Positions 1 through 10,152 are shown, counted from the stretch's first letter. The stretch: 64,000 nt of DNA from Bog-473 sp963781955 (GCA_963781955.1 CAWAHU010000001.1:682001-746000); one strand, 5' to 3'. Program-made: numbers and translations. Notes: generated by a model not told the origin, from the sequence alone.

Positions 1-2397
1 CGCGAGGGCGAGGGCGGGCAGTGGGGCGCCGCCGTCCCACCGGCCGCGCTGCTCGTCTCGAGCACCTTCTTGGCTGCTGCAGTGCTGGTCGCTACCGGGA
101 TCCTCGTGCCACCGACGGCGTGGCTGTCGGTGGTGGCCGCGGCGGTGGCCACGCTGGCCGTGGCCGGCGCCCGCCTGGTGGCCCCGAGCAGGATCATCCC
201 GGTCCGGGTGTGGTCGCTCGGCGGGCTGGCATTGGTGCTGGTCGGAGCGCTGGGGTCGATTGCCCCCGGCTGGTCGGCGGCCGTCGGCCCGGCTCTCGTC
301 GTCGTTGCGGTGGTCGCGTGCACGCCGGCCGTGCGCCGGACGTGGATGGTGTGGGTGGCGTGGATCGCTTCGGGCGTCGTCGCCGTCGCGACTGCGCGCG
401 CACAGGGTCTGTCGGACCACTGGCTCTACCTGGTCCTGTTCGTCTGGGCCGCGGTCGCCCTCCTCGGTTCGTTGGCCCTCGACGACGTCCTGTGCGGCCG
501 TCGGCAAGCGGGTCAAGGGATTCGTCGCTCGGAACTTGCCCCGGGCTTCTGGCTCGGCGTGGTGGTCGCCCCGCTCTCGCTGGCTCCGGTCTACACCGAG
601 GTGCCGAGCACGTTCGGATGGTGGTCGCTCGCCGGAGCCGGCGTGGCGATGATTGCCGCCGTGCTGACACGGATCGGCGCGGTCAGCACCGTGACGTGGG
701 CCCTGGCATGCGTCGCCTACGGCGCCCTGGCACCGTGGCACCCGGTCACATTGCCGTGGTCGCTCGTACCGGCGGTCGTCGCGCTGCTCGTGATTGCCGA
801 GGTGGCCACGCGGGTGCCCCCGCGCCACTGGCCCGCGGGTGCGGGACTCCTTGGCGAGTCGACTTCCGGCCCCGGCGTGGAGCCTCCAGTGCCTGCAGCG
901 CGACGGTCATGGGCCCTTTACGGCTGGGACCTGCCTCCCTTCGGCGTGGCGCACGCGACGGCACTGGTCGCGTTGGGGGCAGCCGTCGTCTACGGCTGGG
1001 TCCCGGCGACGTTCGGCGCCACCGGGCTCCTCAGCGCCGCCGTAGCGATTCGGCTCCGCGCCCGGCCCTGGCTGGCCGCGGGCATCGTGCTCCTCGACGT
1101 GGGCGCCGCCGCGTGCGCCCCGGGCTGGCGGACGCTCGCGCTGTGCGCCACGGTGCTGATGGCGACGTTCTGGGCCACCCGTGCGCGCGGTGCGGAGCGG
1201 GTGGTCTGTCAGGTGGTCGGAGTTCTGACCGCCGCCGTCGCGTGGGCCTCGCTGGCCGCCTGGCAGGCGTGGGACCGCGAGCAGTTCGTGGTGGCCACGA
1301 CGGCGGTAGCCGCCGCGGGCGTGATCGGCCTGGCCTCGGCCACACGATGGGCCCGCCTGGGTCGCGATTGGCTGGCGACTTGGGCGGGTCTCCCAGTGGC
1401 GGGCATCGCCGCGTCGGGGCTCCTGTTGGCCGGTGGGGGTGTCCCACGCTGGCCTGCTGAGTACTTCGTGGCCGGCGCGCTGGGCGTCCTGGCCGCCGGA
1501 ACCGCCCTCGTGGCGGGACCGACCCGACGGGAGTGGCTGCGCGACGTGGCCGCCGTCCTCGCCGTGCTCTCTGGGGCGGTTTTCGCCGACGCCGCGCAGG
1601 TGAAGGGGTCACAGGCGGGCGAACTTGCCGTGCTGGTGGCCATCGCCATCGTGATGACGGGCGCGGCCATGGCGATGCGCGTCACGGGACGAGCACGGAG
1701 CTGGACGTGGCCGGCCATGGTCGTCGGTGCCACCGCGTCGGCCGGAGCCCTCGCGCTCGCAGGCGCGCACTGGCCGGACCACGCCTACCTGGTGGCCGCC
1801 CTCCTGGCGACGGGCATGGTGCTGATCGGGCTGGGCCTCCTTACCAGCCGATGGCTCTGGGTGGTGGCGTGCGCCGACTTCCTGGCCGCCTGGCTGCTCT
1901 ACGCGATTGAGGCCTTTGCGGGTCGCGCGCTCTGGTTCACGACACCGATCGGGATCGCCATCCTGATCGCGGTGGGTATCGCCCACGCTGACCGCCGTCG
2001 CAATGACCGGAGCGTGTCGGTGGTGGCGCTGACCGTGCTGGACTACGTCGGGATGGTCCTTGTCATCGGGGCGCCGCTGGTGCAGACGGTCTCCACCTCT
2101 GTCCTCTACGGGCCGGTGGCCGTCGGCTTCGGGGTCGCGGTGAGCGTCTTCGGCATCCTGACCCGGGTGCGGCGCCGCCTGGTTCTCGGCGCGGTCACGG
2201 TACCGGTGGCCCTGGTGTTGATGATCGCGTCGGCAGTGGTCTCGAAGGCGCCACAGCTGCACGGATGGGTGCCATGGGTGATCGTGGCGGTCATCGGGCT
2301 GGCGGCGATCTTCCTCGCTGCGTTCGTCGAGCGGGGTAGGCGTCGGGCCAGGCAGGCGATCAAACGATTCGGCGAGCTGACGAAGGGCTGGGAGTGA
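1..2397 (+). CDS. Large polytopic membrane protein, 5' end outside window
   Basis: The frame is open from the first base, so the true start lies upstream; about 798 codons are visible. The product is an almost unbroken series of hydrophobic Ala/Val/Leu/Gly-rich segments, easily twenty or more potential membrane helices, with short loops and a basic C-terminal tail ending near ERGRRRARQAIKRF. No catalytic or transport signature was recognised, so no function is assigned. It ends 28 bp from the convergent gene at 2426. A conserved actinobacterial integral-membrane protein of unknown role is the safest description. Confidence 0.8.
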   Translation, partial: REGEGGQWGAAVPPAALLVSSTFLAAAVLVATGILVPPTAWLSVVAAAVATLAVAGARLVAPSRIIPVRVWSLGGLALVLVGALGSIAPGWSAAVGPALVVVAVVACTPAVRRTWMVWVAWIASGVVAVATARAQGLSDHWLYLVLFVWAAVALLGSLALDDVLCGRRQAGQGIRRSELAPGFWLGVVVAPLSLAPVYTEVPSTFGWWSLAGAGVAMIAAVLTRIGAVSTVTWALACVAYGALAPWHPVTLPWSLVPAVVALLVIAEVATRVPPRHWPAGAGLLGESTSGPGVEPPVPAARRSWALYGWDLPPFGVAHATALVALGAAVVYGWVPATFGATGLLSAAVAIRLRARPWLAAGIVLLDVGAAACAPGWRTLALCATVLMATFWATRARGAERVVCQVVGVLTAAVAWASLAAWQAWDREQFVVATTAVAAAGVIGLASATRWARLGRDWLATWAGLPVAGIAASGLLLAGGGVPRWPAEYFVAGALGVLAAGTALVAGPTRREWLRDVAAVLAVLSGAVFADAAQVKGSQAGELAVLVAIAIVMTGAAMAMRVTGRARSWTWPAMVVGATASAGALALAGAHWPDHAYLVAALLATGMVLIGLGLLTSRWLWVVACADFLAAWLLYAIEAFAGRALWFTTPIGIAILIAVGIAHADRRRNDRSVSVVALTVLDYVGMVLVIGAPLVQTVSTSVLYGPVAVGFGVAVSVFGILTRVRRRLVLGAVTVPVALVLMIASAVVSKAPQLHGWVPWVIVAVIGLAAIFLAAFVERGRRRARQAIKRFGELTKGWE

Positions 2398-2425
2398 CGC
2401 GGCGCCGGGCGCGCCGAAGTCGCGG

Positions 2426-3196
2426 CTAGGACCAGCGGATCCGCACGCCTTCGAGGAACTGCTCGAGCACCCGGCGGTCGCCGGTGACGTGCAGGCGGTC
2501 CGGGCCGCCACGGTTCCACATGGCGAGGTAGAGCTCGCACGCGGCGCCCCGCACGGCGCAGTCGGCGCCAGCATCCGATCCGGGCTCACCGGGTGTGGCG
2601 GCGATGCCCTCGGGACCGATGCGCAAGAGCCACGAGGCATCGGTGTCGGCGTCGGTGCACGCCACGGCGAGCGTGGTGGGCGTCTCCGAGGCGTGACCCG
2701 TCCGGCGGCGGGGTGCGAAGCACATCAGCAGCTCGTCCACGCCGTCGGCGGCGAACGCCGACTCGAAGGGCGTGATGAGGGTGCCGGCCGCCAGTTCGGT
2801 GTCGACGCGGTGGATGGCCGTCTCGTGGGCCTGGCGGCGGGCCCACATGGCGCGCGGTGAGGGGGCCCGCAGGAATGTCCAGCACTCGAGGTCCTCCGGC
2901 GCGTCGCGTAGCGCGGCCTCGAGTGCGTCACAGCCTTCGCCCAACCAGGCCGCCAGCTCTTCGTCGCGGGGCCACTCGCCGGCGACCTCGTCGAGCGACA
3001 CGTCCCACGGCTCGGTCCGGGCCTGCGCCACGACCCCCGTGGCCCACCGGTGCACCGCCCCGGTGTGGCGTATCAGGTCCCGCGCCTGCCACTCGGGGCA
3101 CGTCGGTACCGTCGCCTCCGGGTGGGCCGCCGCGGCAGCCGAGGACATCAGCGCGCCCTCGAGGCGCAGTGCGTCTATGTACGTCGCCACGTCCAT
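2426..3196 (-). CDS. Maleylpyruvate isomerase family, mycothiol-dependent enzyme
   Basis: A 256-residue protein whose N-terminal half has the DinB/MDMPI four-helix pattern: CPEW near residue 33, RHTGAVHRW near 43-51, and QAHETAIHRVD near 120-130, giving the His/Glu/His set that holds the divalent metal in this family. The C-terminal half resembles the SCP2-like domain that follows in actinobacterial members. Known relatives are mycothiol-dependent isomerases or transferases; the substrate here cannot be told. Mycothiol use fits the mca gene at 34060. An AGGGGG stretch about 10 nt before the ATG can serve as ribosome binding site. The stop faces the membrane-protein gene. Confidence 0.85.
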   Translation of the reverse strand: MDVATYIDALRLEGALMSSAAAAAHPEATVPTCPEWQARDLIRHTGAVHRWATGVVAQARTEPWDVSLDEVAGEWPRDEELAAWLGEGCDALEAALRDAPEDLECWTFLRAPSPRAMWARRQAHETAIHRVDTELAAGTLITPFESAFAADGVDELLMCFAPRRRTGHASETPTTLAVACTDADTDASWLLRIGPEGIAATPGEPGSDAGADCAVRGAACELYLAMWNRGGPDRLHVTGDRRVLEQFLEGVRIRWS

Positions 3197-3260
3197 GTGG
3201 GACCCCCTGTCCCGAGTCGAATCGCTCCTGGTCGCTTCGCTTCCCCTAATGCACCTGCAA

Positions 3261-3869
3261 CTAATGCACCGCCAACAGATCGATCACGAACACGAGCGTG
3301 TCGTTGGCCGTGATGCCCGCCGCTCCCGGCGGCGGGTTCGCCCCGTAGCCGAGGTCGGGCGGGATGATCAGCTCCCGTCGCCCCCCGGCCTTCATGCCCA
3401 CCACACCCTTGTCCCAGCCGGGGATGACCTCGGGCGGGTTCGCGCCCAGGGTGAAGGTGAAGGGCTGGCTTGTCCACGACGACTGGATCACCTTGCCGGC
3501 CGAGTAGGTGGCCAGCACGTACTGCACGGTGACGGTGTCGCCCGGCATGGCCGTCTTGCCCGTGCCCTCGATCAGGTCGGCGCTCTGGAGCGTGGTCGGC
3601 GGCGCGCCGGTGGGCACGGTCACGGTGGGCGCCACGCCGGCGGTGCCCGCAGGCGAGCGGTCGGCGGCCGGGATGGGCGCCACGGCGACCAGCGCGCCGC
3701 CTCCGGGCGCGGTGGTCGAGGTGGGGCCCGAGCGCTGTCCCGAACCGCTGTCGGTCGTGGTCGTGTTCGACGACGATGGCGACGACGAGCCGCAGGCGCT
3801 CAGCGCGAGCGCGCCGGCGAGCACGAGCGCGGGGACAAGGGCGCGCCTGCGGCGAGGGAGCGGCGACAT
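3261..3869 (-). CDS. FKBP-type peptidyl-prolyl isomerase, lipoprotein
   Basis: A 202-residue exported lipoprotein: basic N-terminus, hydrophobic stretch, then lipobox LSAC with the acylated Cys near residue 26, followed by a Ser/Thr/Pro-rich linker of about 60 residues. The C-terminal 100 residues are an FKBP domain with VTVQYV, EVIPGWDKGVVGMK and IIPPDLGYG motifs. It should fold secreted proteins by cis-trans isomerisation of prolyl bonds outside the membrane. A TACGTT hexamer (reverse strand, 3879-3884) stands 9 nt before the ATG, compatible with a leaderless or near-leaderless transcript. Confidence 0.9.
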   Translation of the reverse strand: MSPLPRRRRALVPALVLAGALALSACGSSSPSSSNTTTTDSGSGQRSGPTSTTAPGGGALVAVAPIPAADRSPAGTAGVAPTVTVPTGAPPTTLQSADLIEGTGKTAMPGDTVTVQYVLATYSAGKVIQSSWTSQPFTFTLGANPPEVIPGWDKGVVGMKAGGRRELIIPPDLGYGANPPPGAAGITANDTLVFVIDLLAVH

Positions 3870-3908
3870 GGGACAAGAAACGTAGCCGGTCTGCGTTGCG
3901 CCGCCGCT

Positions 3909-5048
3909 TCAGGAGCATCGAGCGTTCGGGCGGCGCAGGTTGGAACGTTCTTCACGGGTCTCCAGCGGGTCGCGGGCTTGGTCGCAGCCGGCCCTCACGG
4001 CCGTGGTCACGTCCTCGCTCGCGTAGGGATCCCACACGGGCGGGGCGTCGCGCAGGTGCTGCTCCACCAGGGCCCGCACCAGCGGCGGCGCCAGGGTGCT
4101 CTCGCCGCCGCCCGCCGGCACCAGGACCGGCGTCAGCGCAGAGACCGGCCCGGCCTCCCACCGTGCCGGTGACCCGCCGCCCCCGGTGCCGGCCGCCGCC
4201 TCGGCCTCGGTCAGCCGCTCGGCCAGCGGCCCCAGGTCGACCCGGGCGCGCACGGGGCGGCTGCGGAACTGCACCCAGCTCTCGTAGCGAAACGTCAGCT
4301 CGTAGTTCCGCCCACACACCGTCAGCAACACGGTGCGCTCGGTGGCGTTGTGGACCGCGATGGGGTGCAGGCCGGCGACCCAGGTGTCGCCGAAGCGGTG
4401 GCCGCACCCGCGCGGGGCGTCCTCGGGCACCGTGACCACGGCCAGGTCGAGGTCAGGGACCTCCTCGATGCGCACTTCGTTCCGGAACACCGCCGCTTCG
4501 CTGGCGCGGAGCACGGCGTCCTCCTCCGCCCACAGTGTTCGGAACCGCCCTGGGTGGTCACACAGCTCGGGCAGCCGCCCGAGGAGCTCGGTGTAGAGCA
4601 GCGCCGTCAGCTCGCCGTAGTCGGCAGGCAGGGGGCCCAGCGGCGTACGCGCCGGGTCGGCCAAAGCGGCCAGCGCCATGGAGACGATCGCGGCGTCGTG
4701 CGACGACGTGGTGGCGAAGTCGCCGGCCCGCGCCACCTCGGCCAGCATGCCCCGGCGGGCCAGCGCCTCGTTGGGGGAGACGAGCGCGAACACGCCGACG
4801 AGGCCGTCCTGGTCGTAGTGGTTGTTCGACACCAGGCGGGCGGCACCGTGGCGGTCGAAGGTGCGCAGGTAGTCGAGGGCCATCTCGGCCGAGAGGTCCG
4901 ACGCCAGGCCGGGTGGGGCGGCGATGCCCGGCCAGTGCGAAAGGCACAGCACCGTGCCCTCGGTGGGGGAGCCGTCCACCACCACGTTGGGGCGGCCGGC
5001 CAGCTCCCCGTACGGGACGTAGCGCAGGGCCGGGGCGGAGACCGACAT
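3909..5048 (-). CDS. DUF6687-like protein with DHH-type HxDxDG motif
   Basis: A 379-residue cytoplasmic protein. The N-terminus has LSHWPG near residue 37, then DLSAEMALDYL and, near residues 76-83, NNHYDQDGL, which matches the H-x-D-x-D-G metal-binding motif of DHH phosphoesterases. A second acidic/His site, SSHDAA, follows about 37 residues later. I recall such proteins under DUF6687, but this is from memory. Hydrolase or phosphoesterase activity is inference. It is transcribed divergently from ffh across a 41-bp gap, each side with its own TANNNT hexamer, so its start ATG is well supported as leaderless. Confidence 0.75.
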   Translation of the reverse strand: MSVSAPALRYVPYGELAGRPNVVVDGSPTEGTVLCLSHWPGIAAPPGLASDLSAEMALDYLRTFDRHGAARLVSNNHYDQDGLVGVFALVSPNEALARRGMLAEVARAGDFATTSSHDAAIVSMALAALADPARTPLGPLPADYGELTALLYTELLGRLPELCDHPGRFRTLWAEEDAVLRASEAAVFRNEVRIEEVPDLDLAVVTVPEDAPRGCGHRFGDTWVAGLHPIAVHNATERTVLLTVCGRNYELTFRYESWVQFRSRPVRARVDLGPLAERLTEAEAAAGTGGGGSPARWEAGPVSALTPVLVPAGGGESTLAPPLVRALVEQHLRDAPPVWDPYASEDVTTAVRAGCDQARDPLETREERSNLRRPNARCS

Positions 5049-5056
5049 CGTCGTCG

Positions 5057-5081
5057 ATCGTAGGGGTGCCCCGGGTAACCT
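5057..5081. promoter_or_regulatory. Divergent leaderless-type -10 elements (DUF6687-like gene / ffh)
   Basis: On the minus strand TACGAT (5057-5062) lies 8 nt before the ATG of the gene ending at 5048. On the plus strand TAACCT (5076-5081) lies 8 nt before the ffh ATG at 5090. No Shine-Dalgarno sequence fits in either gap. Both are predicted from spacing only. Confidence 0.6.
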
Positions 5082-5089
5082 GGGACCCC

Positions 5090-6676
<1,587 letters not shown>

Positions 6677-6782
6677 CCCTGGTCCCCGGGGCCGGGAGCC
6701 CCCCACCCGGCTCATCTGCCAGAATGGACCGTCCGGCGCGTCTGCCGATGCGCCGATCCCAAGACTTGGAGGAACCAGTTTC

Positions 6783-7070
6783 GTGGCAGTGAAGCTCCGC
6801 CTGGTGCGGATGGGGAAGAAGAAGCAGCCGACCTACCGGGTCGTGGCGGCGGACAGCCGATCGCCCCGTGACGGCCGCTTCCTCGAGATCGTGGGCACGT
6901 ACGCCCCCCGGGGGGCGTCGCAGGCAGAGCCCGACGCCGTCATCGACATCGACAATGCCAAGGCGGTGAAGTGGCTGGTCAACGGCGCTCAGCCCACCGA
7001 GCGGGTGGAGCGGATCCTCAAGACCTCGGGGGCCTGGGACGAGTTCACGGCGGCGAGGGCGGCCAAGTGA
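6783..7070 (+). CDS. rpsP: 30S ribosomal protein S16
   Basis: A 95-residue S16 with the usual start VKLRLVRMGKKKQPTYR and the RFLEIVGTYAP motif. It is a primary-assembly protein of the 30S body. The GTG start follows a clear GGAGG (6768-6772) with 10 nt spacing, unlike the leaderless genes nearby. Its stop overlaps the GTG of khpA as GTGA, so the two are translationally coupled. Confidence 0.97.
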   Translation: MAVKLRLVRMGKKKQPTYRVVAADSRSPRDGRFLEIVGTYAPRGASQAEPDAVIDIDNAKAVKWLVNGAQPTERVERILKTSGAWDEFTAARAAK

Positions 7071-7450
7071 CTGACCTCTACGAAGCAGGTGACATCAACC
7101 AGGCCGACGACGACGACGTCGACACCGACCTCGATGCGGTCGACGACGATGTCGACGACGATGTCGACGAGGTGGTCGGCGAGGGGAACGAGCGGGGAGC
7201 GTCGGACGGTGGGGCACCCGAGGCGGTGCTGGCGTATCTCGCCAAGTCGCTGGCCAACGACCCCGAGGCCGTGGTCATCGACACCGAGGAGCGTCGCGGC
7301 GGGGTGCGCCTCAATCTCCACGTGGCGCCCGAGGACATGGGCCGGGTCATCGGCCGGCGCGGGCGCACCGCGCAGGCCATCAGGACCCTGGTGAACGTGG
7401 CCGGCGCCAAGGACGGTGTCCAGGCCAGCGTGGACATCGTCGACGACTGA
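7067..7450 (+). CDS. khpA: KH-domain RNA-binding protein KhpA with acidic N-terminal extension
   Basis: The C-terminal 75 residues are a KhpA-type KH domain with the GXXG loop in GRVIGRRGRTAQAIRTL and a preceding DPEAVVIDT strand. KhpA binds RNA, usually with KhpB, and sits between rpsP and rimM in many Gram-positives. Usual length is about 76-80 residues; this one has 127 because of a roughly 50-residue Asp-rich N-terminus (DDDDVDTD..., built partly on a 12-bp repeat near 7139-7172). GTG 7067 overlaps the rpsP stop and is the natural coupled start; an internal start would drop the acidic part. Confidence 0.88.
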   Translation: MTDLYEAGDINQADDDDVDTDLDAVDDDVDDDVDEVVGEGNERGASDGGAPEAVLAYLAKSLANDPEAVVIDTEERRGGVRLNLHVAPEDMGRVIGRRGRTAQAIRTLVNVAGAKDGVQASVDIVDD

Positions 7451-7970
7451 CCTGCTGACGGTCGGTTGCGTCGCCCGGGCCCACGGCCTGCGTGGTGACG
7501 TGGTGGTCCAGCTCTGGACCGACCAGGTGCAGCGGCTCGACCCGGGCTCGGTCCTCGTCGCGACCAGGGGAGCATCGGCGGCACCAGGCCTATCGACCGC
7601 TCCAGGCGGGTCGACGGCCGGTCGGGACCTGCGGGTCGCCTCGACCACGCAGATCGGGCCCGACCGCTACCTCGTCCACTTCGACGGCGTGGACGACCGC
7701 GCCGCGGCCGAGGCGTTGCGGGGCACGGAGCTGGCCGCCGAGCCCATCGACGTCCCCGGGACCTTGTGGGTGCACGAGCTGGTGGGCGCCACCGTGCGGG
7801 ACGCCGCCGGTGCCGAGCTGGGGCGGATCCGGGCGGTGGAGGCCAACCCGGCCAGCGACCTGCTGGTCCTCGAGTCGGGCGGCCTGATCCCGGTCCGCTT
7901 CGTCACCGCCCACGACCCCGAGGCGAGGACGGTCGACGTTGACATCCCCGAGGGCCTGCTCGAGCCATGA
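7416..7970 (+). CDS. rimM: Ribosome maturation factor RimM
   Basis: A 184-residue RimM: N-terminal domain with LTVGCVARAHGLRGDV and a PRC-barrel C-terminal half with LWVHELVGATV, ASDLLVLE and VDIPEGLLE. It binds S19 and helps 16S 3'-domain maturation. GTG 7416 is the only standard start in this frame upstream of the domain and puts the gene 35 bp inside khpA; a CTG at 7452 just after the khpA stop is the alternative. Order khpA-rimM-trmD is conserved. Confidence 0.92.
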   Translation: MSRPAWTSSTTDLLTVGCVARAHGLRGDVVVQLWTDQVQRLDPGSVLVATRGASAAPGLSTAPGGSTAGRDLRVASTTQIGPDRYLVHFDGVDDRAAAEALRGTELAAEPIDVPGTLWVHELVGATVRDAAGAELGRIRAVEANPASDLLVLESGGLIPVRFVTAHDPEARTVDVDIPEGLLEP

Positions 7971-8033
7971 CAGGCGTCTCGAACCACCAGGCAGGCTGTC
8001 CAACGGCGAGGCCCGCGTGAGGGGGCCCGGCCG

Positions 8034-8858
8034 GTGAGGATCGACGTCTTCACGATCTTCCCCGACGTGGTGGCCGGCTACTGCGGGGCCTCCATCCTCG
8101 GGCGTGCCGTCGGGTCGGGCGCGCTCGACGTCCGGGTGCACGACCTACGCCAAGGGGCCGACGACGCCCGGCGCTCCGTTGACGACAGCCCCTTCGGCGG
8201 CGGGGCCGGCATGGTGCTGATGGCCGAGCCGCTCTTCCGCTGCGTCGAGTCGGTGGCCGACCTGCCGCGGCCGCTCCACCTGCTCTCACCGAGTGGCCGG
8301 CGCTTCGACCAGGCGGTGGCGGCCGAGCTGGCCGAGCTGGCCGGCGCCCCCTCAGGCGGGTTCTCGCTCCTGTGCGGCCGCTACGAGGGAGTGGACCAGC
8401 GGGTGGCCGACCACCTCGTCGACGGGGAGCTCTCGGTGGGGGACTACGTGCTGGCCGGCGGCGAGCTGGCCGCCCTGGTCGTGGTCGAGGCAGTGGCCCG
8501 GCTGCTGCCCGACGTGCTCGGCAACGAGGAGTCGGCCCGCGACGAGAGCTTCGCCGACGGCATCCTCGAGTACCCCCAGTACACCCGTCCCGCCGAGTTC
8601 CGGGGATGGGCCGTCCCCGACGTGCTCCGCTCGGGCGACCACGGTGCGGTCGCCGCGTGGCGGCGGACCCAGGCCCTGTTGCGGACGGCCGCCCGGCGTC
8701 CCGACCTGCTCGAACGCCTGGTCAGGGAGGGCGCGCTCGGTGATCGCGACGTGCAGGCCCTCGCCGCGCACGGCTACGATGTTCTGTCCGGCCCAGCGCA
8801 CACCAGCGCACCGACCCCCGGTCCATCTACCGCGGGGCAGGACGACCGGCCGGAGTGA
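8034..8858 (+). CDS. trmD: tRNA (guanine-N1-)-methyltransferase TrmD
   Basis: A 274-residue SpoU-like knotted methyltransferase making m1G37 in tRNA with S-adenosylmethionine. Seen: MRIDVFTIFPD start, PFGGGAGMV, CGRYEGVDQR and the knot segment SVGDYVLAGGELA, then LPDVLGNEES and YTRPAEFRG. The GTG start lies 63 bp after rimM, and rplS follows 16 bp downstream. Confidence 0.97.
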   Translation: MRIDVFTIFPDVVAGYCGASILGRAVGSGALDVRVHDLRQGADDARRSVDDSPFGGGAGMVLMAEPLFRCVESVADLPRPLHLLSPSGRRFDQAVAAELAELAGAPSGGFSLLCGRYEGVDQRVADHLVDGELSVGDYVLAGGELAALVVVEAVARLLPDVLGNEESARDESFADGILEYPQYTRPAEFRGWAVPDVLRSGDHGAVAAWRRTQALLRTAARRPDLLERLVREGALGDRDVQALAAHGYDVLSGPAHTSAPTPGPSTAGQDDRPE

Positions 8859-8874
8859 GCGAAGGACGCGTTCC

Positions 8875-9411
8875 ATGCACCCCACAGAGACGATCGACCG
8901 CGACAGCCTGCGAGACGACATCCCCCAATTCCGCCCCGGTGACACCGTCAAGGTCCACGTGCGCGTGGTCGAGGGGAACCGGGAGCGGGTGCAGGTGTTC
9001 CAGGGCGCCGTCATGCGGCGCCAAGGCGGGGGCGTGCAGGAGACCTTCACCGTGCGCAAGGTCAGTTTCGGCGTGGGCGTCGAGCGAACCTTCCCGGTGC
9101 ACTCGCCGACCATCGCCAAGATCGAGGTCACGACGCTGGGCGACGTGCGGCGGGCGAAGCTGTACTACCTGCGCGACCGCCACGGGAAGGCAGCCAAGAT
9201 CAAGGAGCGCCGTCTGGCGCCGGGCAAGGTGACGGCGACCGAGGTGGTCGAGGACGCTGTGGTCGAAGAAGAGCTGGCGGAGGATCTCGTCGAGGACGAG
9301 GTGCTCGAGGAGACCGACACCGAGATCGTCGACGAAGGCGCTGCCGCCGGCGAGGCTGGCAAGGCGGGCGACGCCGTCGACGAGGAGGCCGAGGAGGCCC
9401 CAGGCGACTAG
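8875..9411 (+). CDS. rplS: 50S ribosomal protein L19 with acidic C-terminal tail
   Basis: Residues 1-115 are a normal L19 (FRPGDTVKVHVRVVEG, FQGAVMRRQG, VEKTFPVHSP-like, AKLYYLRDRHGKAAKIKERR). L19 sits at the 30S-50S interface. Instead of ending near residue 115-120 it continues for about 60 residues rich in Glu/Asp/Val/Ala (VVEDAVVEEELAEDLVEDEV...). The start ATG 8875 matches the family and lies just after trmD. The tail is in frame without any break. Confidence 0.95.
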   Translation: MHPTETIDRDSLRDDIPQFRPGDTVKVHVRVVEGNRERVQVFQGAVMRRQGGGVQETFTVRKVSFGVGVERTFPVHSPTIAKIEVTTLGDVRRAKLYYLRDRHGKAAKIKERRLAPGKVTATEVVEDAVVEEELAEDLVEDEVLEETDTEIVDEGAAAGEAGKAGDAVDEEAEEAPGD

Positions 9412-9423
9412 GTCCCGCGTCCG

Positions 9424-9717
9424 GTGAGCGAGGAGGACCTCGAGCGCTACGAGGCCGAGATCGAGCTCGGCCTCGTCCAGGAGTACAGGGCAGTCCTCCC
9501 CGTCTTCTCCTACGTGATCGAGACCGAGCGGCGCTTCTACCTGGCCAACGACGTGTCGCTGCACGTGCGGTCCGACACCACGCCGGCCTGCATCGAGTTG
9601 GAGCTGCGCGACGCGTGGGTCTGGGACATGTACCGCCCGGCGCGCTTCGTGCCCGAGGTGCGGGTGGTGACGTTCCGAGACGTCAACATCGAGCGCCTGC
9701 CCGAACAAGAGCTCTGA
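9424..9717 (+). CDS. DUF2469 family protein
   Basis: A 97-residue acidic protein that begins SEEDLERYEAEIELGL and continues EYRAVLPVFSYVIETERRFYLAND, the pattern of DUF2469, a small actinobacterial protein normally next to rnhB and yraN. Its function is not known to me. The GTG start is 12 bp after rplS. Here neither lepB nor rnhB, which often stand between rplS and this gene, is present. Confidence 0.88.
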   Translation: MSEEDLERYEAEIELGLVQEYRAVLPVFSYVIETERRFYLANDVSLHVRSDTTPACIELELRDAWVWDMYRPARFVPEVRVVTFRDVNIERLPEQEL

Positions 9718-9780
9718 GGACCGGCCTCGCACCGCCCCACCGCGGCACGGCGGCTCCGATGACCACGACCGTTCTCGGGC

Positions 9781-10140
9781 GTGGGAGGACGCCGGGCGGC
9801 GCTGGGGCAGCGGGGCGAGCGCGCGGCGGCCCGCTGGTATGAGGCTCGCGGCTACCAGGTCGTGGCGCGTAACTGGCGCTGCAGCGCCGGGGAGATCGAC
9901 ATCGTGTGCGCCACCACCGACCCGACGGGCCGCAGCACCCTGGTGGTGTGCGAGGTGAAGACGCGGTCCACTGACCGGCGGGGCCACCCGTTCGAGGCGG
10001 TCACGCCGGCCAAGCAGCGCCGCCTGCGCCGGCTCGCCGCCGCCTACCTGCGCAGCCAGTGCTGCCGGTTCGACGTGGTCCGGTTCGACGTGGTCGCCGT
10101 CTCGGGGCGCCGGCTCGACGTCGTGGAAGATGCGTTCTGA
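9781..10140 (+). CDS. YraN/UPF0102 family nuclease-fold protein
   Basis: A 119-residue protein with the endonuclease-like core of the family: GERAAARWYEARGY, NWRCSAGEIDIV (Glu/Asp near 38-41), then VCEVKTRST with the E-x-K pair near 60-62, and PAKQRRLRRLAAAYL. The family resembles Holliday-junction resolvases, but its cellular role is uncertain. The C-terminal end carries a 15-bp in-frame tandem duplication giving RFDVVRFDVV. GTG start. Confidence 0.88.
   Translation: MGGRRAALGQRGERAAARWYEARGYQVVARNWRCSAGEIDIVCATTDPTGRSTLVVCEVKTRSTDRRGHPFEAVTPAKQRRLRRLAAAYLRSQCCRFDVVRFDVVAVSGRRLDVVEDAF
10066..10095 (+). repeat. 15-bp tandem duplication inside yraN
   Basis: Two perfect adjacent copies of CGGTTCGACGTGGTC (10066-10080 and 10081-10095). 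It keeps the frame and adds RFDVV once. Confidence 0.9.
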
Positions 10141-10152
10141 CACCCTGCCGCC

